Origin: JANPPS01 sp965246925
Lineage (GTDB): Bacteria > Pseudomonadota > Alphaproteobacteria > Acetobacterales > Acetobacteraceae
Assembly (NCBI GenBank): GCA_965246925.1
Contig: OZ251994.1
Span: 2,728,001 to 2,792,000, forward strand
Direction: 5' to 3'
Length of the DNA: 64,000 nucleotides
The notes beneath the pieces are model-generated. The model saw only the letters and a program-made list of their open reading frames with translations. It made no database searches and had not been told where the DNA came from. The number at the start of each line of letters is the position of its first letter. The first letter of the stretch is position 1. Made by a program: the position numbers and the translations under genes. This document shows positions 58,012 to 64,000 of the stretch, one piece after another.

Positions 58012-60246
58012 TTACCCGTGTGCAGTCTCCAGCGCCGCGTTGAACGTGGCGCTCGGCCGCATCACAGCCGCACATCTTGTGGGATCGGGAAAGTAATATC
58101 CCCCAATCTCGGCCGGCTTACCCTGCACCGAAGAAAGTTCCTGGACGACCGTTCCCTCCTTCTCCGTCAGTGCTTGCGCAAGTGGCTCAAAATACGCCCG
58201 CAGTTCCAAATCATCATTTTGCGCCGCCAGCTCCTGCGCCCAATACAGCGCCAAATAGAACTGGCTGCCCCGGTTATCCAGCTGGCCCGTGCGCGGCGAT
58301 GGGGACTTGTCGTGGTCCAGCAGCTTACCCGTCGCCGCGTCCAGCGTCTTGGCCAGCAGCTGCGCCTTCTTGTTGCCGGTCTTGATGCCGAGATCTTCCA
58401 GCGACACGGCCAGCGCCAGGAACTCCCCTAGCGAATCCCAGCGAAGGTGGTTCTCCTCCGTCAATTGCTGCACGTGCTTCGGCGCAGACCCGCCCGCGCC
58501 CGTCTCGTACATGCCGCCTCCCGCCATCAACGGAACGATCGACAGCATCTTGGCGCTGGTGCCCAGCTCCATGATAGGGAACAGATCGGTGAGGTAGTCG
58601 CGCAAGATGTTGCCAGTAACAGAGATCGTATCGAAGCCGCGCGACACCCGCTCCAGCGTGAAACGCATGGCGCGGACTTGCGACATGATCTGAATATCCA
58701 GGCCGCTAGTGTCGTAATCTTTCAAGTAGGTCTGCACCTTCTTGATCAGCTCGGCCTCATGCGGGCGATAAGGGTCCAGCCAAAAGATGGCGGGCATTCC
58801 GGAATTGCGCGCCCGGCTGACCGCGAGCTTGACCCAGTCCCGCACCGGCGCGTCCTTGCACTGACACATTCGCCAGATATCCCCGGTTTCGACCGGCACG
58901 GATAGCAGCACCTCGCCGGTCGCGAGATCGACGAACCGGGCTTCCCCATCCTCCGGGATCTCGAACGTCTTGTCGTGCGAGCCGTATTCCTCGGCCTGTT
59001 GCGCCATCAGGCCGACATTGGGGACGGTGCCCATGGTGACTGGGTCGAAATTGCCGTTCGTCTTACAAAAATTGATCACTTCCTGATAGATGCGGGCGAA
59101 CGTGCTTTCGGGGATCACCGCCTTGGTGTCCTTCGGCTTGCCGTCCGGCCCCCACATCTTGCCACCGACTCGGATCATCGCCGGCATCGAGGCATCGACG
59201 ATCACGTTGTTCGGCGCGTGTAAATTGGTGATGCCCTTGGCGGAATCGACCATCGCCAGCTCGGGCCGATGCTCGTGGCACGCGTGCAGATCGTGCAGGA
59301 TCTCCTCCCGCTTCGACTGCGGCAGCCCGGCGATCTTCTCATGCAGATCGACCATGCCGTTGTTCACGTTCACGCCCAGTTCGTCGAACAGCTTGCCGTG
59401 CTTGGCAAACGCATCCTTATAGAAGATGCGCACGGCGTGACCGAAGACGATCGGGTGCGAAATCTTCATCATCGTCGCCTTCACATGCAACGAGAACATA
59501 ACCCCCGTCTTGCGCGCATCTTCCATCTCACGCTCATAGAACTCGCACAGTGCCTTCTTGCTCATATACATGCTGTCGACGATCTCGCCTTCCAGCAACG
59601 ACACCTTGGGCTTTAGCACGATCGTCTTGCCGGACTTGGTGACCAGGTCCATCTTCACGTCCCGCGCGCGGTCCAGTGTCATGGATTTTTCGCCGTGGTA
59701 GAAATCACCGGTCCTCATCGCCGCCACGTGCGTCCGCGACGCCTGGCTCCATTCGCCCATGGAATGCGGGTGCTTGCGCGCATACTGCTTCACCGCCAGC
59801 GGTGCCCGGCGGTCCGAATTGCCCTCGCGCAACACCGGATTGACCGCACTACCCAAAATCTTGCCATACCGGGCGCGGATGGCGCGCTCCTCATCGGTCG
59901 TCGGGTGTTCCGGGTAATCGGGGATCTGATATCCGCGCGCCTGCAGTTCCTTGATGGCGTCCATCAGTTGATGCAGGGACGCACTGATGTTGGGCAGCTT
60001 GATGATGTTCGTATCGGGCAGAAGTGTAAGCCGCCCAAGCTCGGCCAGATTGTCCGGCATCTTCTGAGCTTCGGTCAGATGCTCCGGGAATTCTCCGATG
60101 ATGCGGGCGGCCACCGAGATATCACTCTCCTTTATCTCGATCCCGGCCGGGGCGGTAAAGGTGCGGATGATAGGCAAAAACCCATAGGTCGCCAGCCGCG
60201 GCGCTTCATCGGTTAGGGTATAGATGATGGTAGGATGGTCGGACAT
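58012..60246 (-). CDS. icd: Monomeric NADP-dependent isocitrate dehydrogenase
   Basis: A 744-residue monomeric-type enzyme, oxidising isocitrate to 2-oxoglutarate with NADP in the TCA cycle. Length and the blocks TIIYTLTDEAPRLATYGFLP, PVLREGNSDRRAPLAVKQYA and GGSAPKHVQQL are characteristic of the monomeric type, distinct from the 400-residue homodimer. ATG 60246 has GAGGAG 8 bases upstream; TTG 60252 is ignored. It is divergent from a small MerR-like gene, with a 136-base gap that must hold the promoter. A strong hairpin lies past its stop. Confidence 0.96.
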   Translation of the reverse strand: MSDHPTIIYTLTDEAPRLATYGFLPIIRTFTAPAGIEIKESDISVAARIIGEFPEHLTEAQKMPDNLAELGRLTLLPDTNIIKLPNISASLHQLMDAIKELQARGYQIPDYPEHPTTDEERAIRARYGKILGSAVNPVLREGNSDRRAPLAVKQYARKHPHSMGEWSQASRTHVAAMRTGDFYHGEKSMTLDRARDVKMDLVTKSGKTIVLKPKVSLLEGEIVDSMYMSKKALCEFYEREMEDARKTGVMFSLHVKATMMKISHPIVFGHAVRIFYKDAFAKHGKLFDELGVNVNNGMVDLHEKIAGLPQSKREEILHDLHACHEHRPELAMVDSAKGITNLHAPNNVIVDASMPAMIRVGGKMWGPDGKPKDTKAVIPESTFARIYQEVINFCKTNGNFDPVTMGTVPNVGLMAQQAEEYGSHDKTFEIPEDGEARFVDLATGEVLLSVPVETGDIWRMCQCKDAPVRDWVKLAVSRARNSGMPAIFWLDPYRPHEAELIKKVQTYLKDYDTSGLDIQIMSQVRAMRFTLERVSRGFDTISVTGNILRDYLTDLFPIMELGTSAKMLSIVPLMAGGGMYETGAGGSAPKHVQQLTEENHLRWDSLGEFLALAVSLEDLGIKTGNKKAQLLAKTLDAATGKLLDHDKSPSPRTGQLDNRGSQFYLALYWAQELAAQNDDLELRAYFEPLAQALTEKEGTVVQELSSVQGKPAEIGGYYFPDPTRCAAVMRPSATFNAALETAHG

Positions 60247-60382
60247 CAGCAAAGCTCCTCGGCGCGATGGCTTGGCCCTGCCCTAGCCGAGTTGCCCCAT
60301 CGGCTCAAGGGAGCGGCCGTAAGCCTTGCCACATGAGGCATAAGGTGGTGTGACAGGCGCTCATCGATCTCGGAAAGCAAAT

Positions 60383-60691
60383 ATGAACGACACCGCATCC
60401 ATCGGCCTGCCCGGCGCCGCCCGCCAGCTTGGGGTGTCCGTCCGCGTGCTGCGCCGGGCCATTCGCACCGGTAGGCTGGCCGCACCGGAGCAGCTCAGCG
60501 CCACCAGCACGCTGCCGTCCGACTGGGTGCAGAGCGCGAAGGCCGCGATCGAGGCGTCGCCTCAGACGCTCGGCTCGGCAACCCCGCAGAAGGTTCCGCC
60601 CTTCGCCCGCTACCGCGGCACCTCGGCCTGGCGCAAGTATTCGACACGAGTGAAGGAGTATGCGGAGTACCGGGCCAATCAGGCAAAGTAA
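60383..60691 (+). CDS. Small MerR/HTH-like protein
   Basis: A 102-residue basic protein. Its N-terminus, IGLPGAARQLGVSVRVLRRAIRTGRLAAPE, has the helix-turn-helix pattern of excisionase/MerR-like DNA-binding domains, with the second helix SVRVLRRAIRTG. The C-terminal half (PFARYRGTSAWRKYSTRVKEYAEYRANQ) is charged and aromatic. ATG 60383 gives this domain; an upstream ATG at 60350 lengthens it by 11 residues. It is transcribed divergently from icd and 28 bases ahead of the dehydrogenase, so it could regulate either. No effector-binding domain is visible. Confidence 0.55.
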   Translation: MNDTASIGLPGAARQLGVSVRVLRRAIRTGRLAAPEQLSATSTLPSDWVQSAKAAIEASPQTLGSATPQKVPPFARYRGTSAWRKYSTRVKEYAEYRANQAK

Positions 60692-60719
60692 TCAAACAGG
60701 ATCAGCGCAGCGATAGTAG

Positions 60720-61805
60720 ATGGGCCGGATGGAAACCTACAAAATCGCCGCCATCCCTGGTGACGGCATCGGCACTGAGGTTATAGCCGCAGGGGTCGAG
60801 GTGCTCACCGTGCTGGCCGCCCGCGCCGGCACGTTCGGGCTGCAGTTCGATCACTTCGACTGGGGCGGCGACTACTATCTGACGCACGGACGCATGATGC
60901 CCGAGGACGGGCTGGCGCAAATCCGCGACCATGACGCCATTCTGTTCGGGTCCGCCGGGCACCCTGGTATCGCCGATCATATCACGCTGTGGGGCCTTCG
61001 CCTCGCCATCTGCCAGCCGTTCGACCAATACGCCAACGTCCGCCCGACCCGCATCCTGCCGGGCATCACCTCCCCACTCCGGAACGTCGCCGGGCCGGAC
61101 CTGGATTGGGTGATCGTGCGCGAGAACTCCGAGGGTGAATACTCCGGCGTCGGCGGGCGCGTGCACCAGGGCCTGCCGATCGAGGTCGCGACCGACGTCT
61201 CCATCATGACCCGCGCCGGCGTCGAGCGCATCATCCGCTATGCGTTCCAGCTCGCCCAGTCCCGCCCGCGCAAGCTGTTGACGGTCGTGACCAAATCCAA
61301 CGCCCAGCGCCACGCCATGGTCATGTGGGACGAAATCGCGGCGGAGGTCGCGGACGGATTTCCGGACGTGACCTGGGACAAGATGCTGGTTGATGCCATG
61401 ACGATGCGCATGGTGCTGAAACCCGGCACGATCGACACCGTCGTCGCCACCAACCTGCATGCCGACATCCTGTCCGACCTCGCTGCCGCCCTGGCCGGCT
61501 CGCTCGGCATCGCGCCCACCGCCAACATCAATCCGGAGCGCATTTTCCCCTCGATGTTCGAGCCCATCCACGGCTCCGCCTTCGACATCATGGGCCAGGG
61601 CGTGGCCAACCCGATCGGCACCTTCTGGTCCGCCACCATGCTGTTGGAGCACCTGGGCGAACCCGCCGCCGCCCGGGAGCTGATGCGGGCGATCGAGGCG
61701 GTCACCGCCAACCCCGCCTGCCACACCCCGGACCTGGGCGGCACCGCCCGGACCGCCGACGTGACCCGCGCGGTCATCGCCGCCATCGAGGGGGCGAACC
61801 GATAG
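60720..61805 (+). CDS. Tartrate/D-malate dehydrogenase-type beta-decarboxylating dehydrogenase
   Basis: A 361-residue isocitrate/isopropylmalate dehydrogenase-family enzyme. Landmarks are IAAIPGDGIGTEVI, the substrate-loop PFDQYANVRPTRILPGI, VRENSEGEYSGVG, the catalytic Tyr/Lys region, and MFEPIHGSAFDIMGQGVANP. These match tartrate dehydrogenase/D-malate dehydrogenase rather than LeuB. It oxidises D-malate or tartrate with NAD and decarboxylates. ATG 60720 and ATG 60729 are both possible, neither with a good ribosome-binding site. It is immediately downstream of the small HTH gene, whose product might control it. Confidence 0.87.
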   Translation: MGRMETYKIAAIPGDGIGTEVIAAGVEVLTVLAARAGTFGLQFDHFDWGGDYYLTHGRMMPEDGLAQIRDHDAILFGSAGHPGIADHITLWGLRLAICQPFDQYANVRPTRILPGITSPLRNVAGPDLDWVIVRENSEGEYSGVGGRVHQGLPIEVATDVSIMTRAGVERIIRYAFQLAQSRPRKLLTVVTKSNAQRHAMVMWDEIAAEVADGFPDVTWDKMLVDAMTMRMVLKPGTIDTVVATNLHADILSDLAAALAGSLGIAPTANINPERIFPSMFEPIHGSAFDIMGQGVANPIGTFWSATMLLEHLGEPAAARELMRAIEAVTANPACHTPDLGGTARTADVTRAVIAAIEGANR

Positions 61806-61819
61806 CGGACTTTGCGGCC

Positions 61820-62266
61820 ATGGACGCCGGTCACGCCGTGCATCGCCTGGACGATGACCCGGCTACCTGCGGCGACTGGCTCCGCCGCGCCGAGCCGCTG
61901 CCCCGCACGCTGCGGCCCCACCTGCCGGCGGAATACGAGGGTTACCTCCGCACCATGTTCGCCGAGGGCGCGGCCATGGCGGTGCTGCACCACTCGGGTG
62001 CGCCCAGGGCGCTCGCGGTCTACCGCATGCAGCACACGACCTTCCACGGCCTGCGCTTCTACCTTGACGACCTCGTGACCGACGCGGCCGCGCGCGGGCA
62101 GGGCCTGGGCGGCGCCCTGCTGGACTGGTGCATCCGCACGGCGCGGGAGGCCGGCTGCGACACGTTCGCGCTCGATTCCGGGGTGCAGCGGGCCGCCGCG
62201 CACCGGTTCTACTTCCGCCACGGCCTCACAATCGGCTCATTCGGCTTCAATCTCGGTCTGGACTGA
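61820..62266 (+). CDS. GNAT-family N-acetyltransferase
   Basis: A 148-residue acetyltransferase. The acetyl-CoA pyrophosphate-binding loop is ARGQGLGGALLDW (Q/R-x-x-G-x-G/A), preceded by the beta-strand FYLDDLVTDAA, and the C-terminal motif FALDSGVQRAAAHRFYFRHGL contains the usual aromatic residues. The substrate is not evident. It begins 14 bases after the dehydrogenase stop and is probably co-transcribed. The protein is of normal family length with no extra domain. Confidence 0.85.
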   Translation: MDAGHAVHRLDDDPATCGDWLRRAEPLPRTLRPHLPAEYEGYLRTMFAEGAAMAVLHHSGAPRALAVYRMQHTTFHGLRFYLDDLVTDAAARGQGLGGALLDWCIRTAREAGCDTFALDSGVQRAAAHRFYFRHGLTIGSFGFNLGLD

Positions 62267-62298
62267 TGTAAACCGGAGATGTTCACTGGGAGGACATC

Positions 62299-62676
62299 AT
62301 GAAAAAACTCATGGCCGCAATACTGTTCGCAACCTTTGGCACGGCGCAGGCCGCCACCGTCACCCCGCTCGTCTCCCACGCCCTACCCGGCGGCCCCGCC
62401 AAGGAGGGCGTCATGATGACGGTGGAACTCGCCCCCGGCGAGGCCAGCCCCATCCACCAGCACAAGGCCAACGTCTTCGTCTATATGCTGAGCGGCGCGG
62501 TGCAGATGCAGGTCAAGGGCGGCCCCGAAACCACCATCCACGCCGGCGAAACCTTCTACGAGGCCCCAGGCGACATCCACACCGTCAGCAAGAACGTCAG
62601 CACGACCGAACCCGCGAAGTTCATCGCTTTCTTCGTCAAAACCAAGGGCGCCCCCGTCGTCATCCCCGTGCGGTAG
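62299..62676 (+). CDS. Secreted cupin-domain protein
   Basis: A 125-residue protein with a signal peptide (KKLMAAILFATFGTAQA, cleavage before AT). The mature part is a single cupin with PGEASPIHQHKANVFVYMLSG (the two metal histidines and glutamate region), and the second motif GETFYEAPGDIHTVS. GGGAGGAC lies 7 bases before ATG 62299. Such periplasmic cupins are usually of unknown function. It precedes the convergent haem-repeat gene by 19 bases. Confidence 0.85.
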   Translation: MKKLMAAILFATFGTAQAATVTPLVSHALPGGPAKEGVMMTVELAPGEASPIHQHKANVFVYMLSGAVQMQVKGGPETTIHAGETFYEAPGDIHTVSKNVSTTEPAKFIAFFVKTKGAPVVIPVR

Positions 62677-62695
62677 GTCGGGCCGGGCATTCCCG

Positions 62696-64000
62696 CTAGT
62701 ATCCGCTCACATCCGCCAGCGTGAACCCCTGGCCGACCAGCGCGTCGAACTCCTCCTGGTAGATCGCATTCGGCAACCCATGCCGCGCGATCAGACCCGG
62801 CGTGCCGCTCTTTTCCCAGATCGCGGCATACAGGGTCTGCGCGCCAGCCTTAAAGCCGCTGACCTGCACCAGATGAAAACCCTGGCCGTTCATCTGGTCG
62901 AACGCGTCCTGATACTGCTGCCCCGTCAACCCATGCCGCGCGGCCCAGGGCGGCGAGGGCACCTTGCGCCAGATCGCGGCGTACCGCGGCTCCGTGCCGA
63001 CGGCGTAACCGCTCACCCGCTCGAGCCGGAAGCCCTGGCGCAGATTGTCGTCGAACGCGGCCTGATATTGGGCCGAGGTCAGGCCGTGCCGGGCGACCCA
63101 GGCCGTGCCGCCGGGCCGCTTGTCCCAGATCGCCGCGTAGAAGTCCTGGCCACTCACCGTATAGCCATCGACCCAGGCCAGCGTGAACCCTGCCGCCAAG
63201 TTCTGATCGAACTCCGCCTGAAACTGCGCCGACGTCAGCCCGTGCCGCGCCAGCCACGCGCCTCCCGGCTGCTTCCGCCAGATTGCGGCGAAGTGTGGCT
63301 GCCCGCCGATATCATAGCCGCTGACTGCGGTCAGGCGAAAGCCGTCCGTCGTATGCTTGTCGAACTCCGCCTGATACTCTGCCCCCGTCAGCCCATGCCG
63401 CGCGATGAACGGCACGCCGCCCTTGGTCCAGATCGCCGCGTAATGGTCCGGCGAGTCCGGGACCCCGGTATATTGCGACACCCGGCACGTCGCATCGTTC
63501 GGCAACGGCCCATTCGGATCGGCCTTATAGCGAAGCGCACAGGCCCGGATCGCGTCCGCATGCGCCGCGTGCCCGGGGTCGAACGCGACCTGCCCCAGCA
63601 GCATCCACAGCGGAGAAGCCGCACTATGCGGGTTCTTGCTCGACTCAAGACTTTTCTGCGTAGCGCGCATGCCGAAATCCAGCGCCGTCCCGCCGTCGCC
63701 GGAGTTGCTGACCCCCATCCGGTGACAGCCGTTGCAGGTGTTATCGACCGTCCGATGGGTCACCGGGTCGGTCACCATGGCGGTCACCCGATACGCCTTC
63801 CAATCCGCAAAGGTCTGCCCCACGAAGTAATACGGATGCCCGTCCGAGTTGAACGAACTATCCCCGGCCCCCGGCAGCTTGTTCGGCCCGGTAATCTGCG
63901 ACAAATACGGTGAGCGGATGATCGGCCCGTTGTCATGACAGCCGACGCAGTTCTCGCCCTTGGTGCCCTGGGGCGACATCCATTCGCCCGTTTCGGCCGA
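62696..64000 (-). CDS. c-type haem protein with tandem repeat domain (5' end outside window)
   Basis: The frame is open to the right edge, so the true N-terminus, probably with a signal peptide, is missing. At least 434 residues are visible. Two CxxCH haem motifs, CVGCH (codons near 63949-63935) and CNGCH (near 63736-63722), identify a c-type cytochrome-like part. A linker with CALRYKA and CRVSQY follows. The C-terminal 260 residues are five units of about 50 residues, each with YAAIW or FAAIW and ARHGL and YQ-x-x-FD cores, resembling the bacterial tandem repeat domain. Electron transfer by a covalently bound haem with a carbohydrate- or protein-binding repeat is a reasonable guess. Confidence 0.8.
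   Translation of the reverse strand, partial: SAETGEWMSPQGTKGENCVGCHDNGPIIRSPYLSQITGPNKLPGAGDSSFNSDGHPYYFVGQTFADWKAYRVTAMVTDPVTHRTVDNTCNGCHRMGVSNSGDGGTALDFGMRATQKSLESSKNPHSAASPLWMLLGQVAFDPGHAAHADAIRACALRYKADPNGPLPNDATCRVSQYTGVPDSPDHYAAIWTKGGVPFIARHGLTGAEYQAEFDKHTTDGFRLTAVSGYDIGGQPHFAAIWRKQPGGAWLARHGLTSAQFQAEFDQNLAAGFTLAWVDGYTVSGQDFYAAIWDKRPGGTAWVARHGLTSAQYQAAFDDNLRQGFRLERVSGYAVGTEPRYAAIWRKVPSPPWAARHGLTGQQYQDAFDQMNGQGFHLVQVSGFKAGAQTLYAAIWEKSGTPGLIARHGLPNAIYQEEFDALVGQGFTLADVSGY
62699..63472 (-). repeat. Five ~50-residue protein repeats encoded in tandem
   Basis: The AAIW core recurs at residues 181, 231, 282, 333 and 385 (counted from the Met at 63979), with spacings of 50, 51, 51 and 52 residues. 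Each unit carries a conserved G-F-x-L and VSGY/VDGY end and an ARHGL start. The DNA repeats have diverged, so recent slippage is unlikely. Confidence 0.8.

Overview
The window reads as the chromosome of a GC-rich alphaproteobacterium, most likely Rhodospirillales/Acetobacteraceae. The evidence is a class I lysyl-tRNA synthetase, an hpnABCDE-shc-hpnG hopanoid operon, a C30-type carotenoid operon, a PEP-CTERM protein, a monomeric isocitrate dehydrogenase, and pervasive 4-base stop/start overlaps. The genus cannot be fixed from sequence alone. No transposase, integrase, phage gene, rRNA or CRISPR array was seen. No stretch longer than about 270 bases lacks a gene.

Layout. 1-6.75 kb (+): end of lysK, an MprF-like membrane protein whose synthase domain stops early, glgX, a small unknown protein and rmuC. 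6.69-12.55 kb (-): a tightly packed carotenoid operon of two CrtI/CrtN-family desaturases, an acyltransferase, a glycosyltransferase, a DUF2141 protein, a 2Fe-2S ferredoxin and a 25-codon ORF with an exceptionally long Shine-Dalgarno sequence. 12.8-14.26 kb: an M20 peptidase running into tRNA-Val(CAC). 14.4-16.5 kb (-): a TIGR01777/DUF4166 pair. 16.6-21.3 kb (+): a histidine kinase and NtrC-type regulator resembling PrsK/PrsR, a DUF3108 protein and a PEP-CTERM protein. 21.3-25.8 kb: a YeiH-type transporter, a class II aldolase, a hydantoinase-like amidohydrolase, a nitroreductase and zur. 25.9-26.9 kb (-): a possible amidase effector with a periplasmic partner, and tRNA-Thr(CGT). 27.0-30.5 kb (+): pqiABC. 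30.6-34.6 kb: a Uma2 nuclease-like protein, a hydroxyacyl-CoA dehydrogenase-like enzyme, pyrF and ipdC. 34.6-38.6 kb (-): a methyltransferase, a fucosyltransferase-like protein, a GDP-fucose synthase-like epimerase and a STELLO-like glycosyltransferase, which look like a surface-glycan cassette. 38.6-42.0 kb (-): a DEAD-box helicase, a toxin-antitoxin pair, hisE and hisF.

42.0-52.9 kb is the hopanoid locus. hpnA-B-C-D-E-shc-G run on the minus strand. A divergent hpnL is translationally coupled to a NodU-family carbamoyltransferase. HpnC/D/E make squalene from farnesyl diphosphate; Shc cyclises it to hopene; HpnG, HpnA and HpnB belong to side-chain and adjacent chemistry. The same squalene could feed the C30 desaturases at 9.4-12.5 kb. 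hpnH and later genes are not here.

53-64 kb: a GT87 mannosyltransferase-like membrane protein, tadA, a class I glutamine amidotransferase-like hydrolase, an rRNA pseudouridine synthase, rsmD, a 411-residue orphan of lower GC, monomeric icd, a small MerR-like protein, a tartrate/D-malate dehydrogenase, a GNAT acetyltransferase, a secreted cupin, and a truncated protein joining two c-type haem motifs to five ~50-residue repeats.

The observations most worth following are the small ORF with full complementarity to the 16S 3' tail, the carbamoyltransferase coupled to hpnL, the amidase/DUF3828 pair, and the haem-plus-repeat protein at the right edge.
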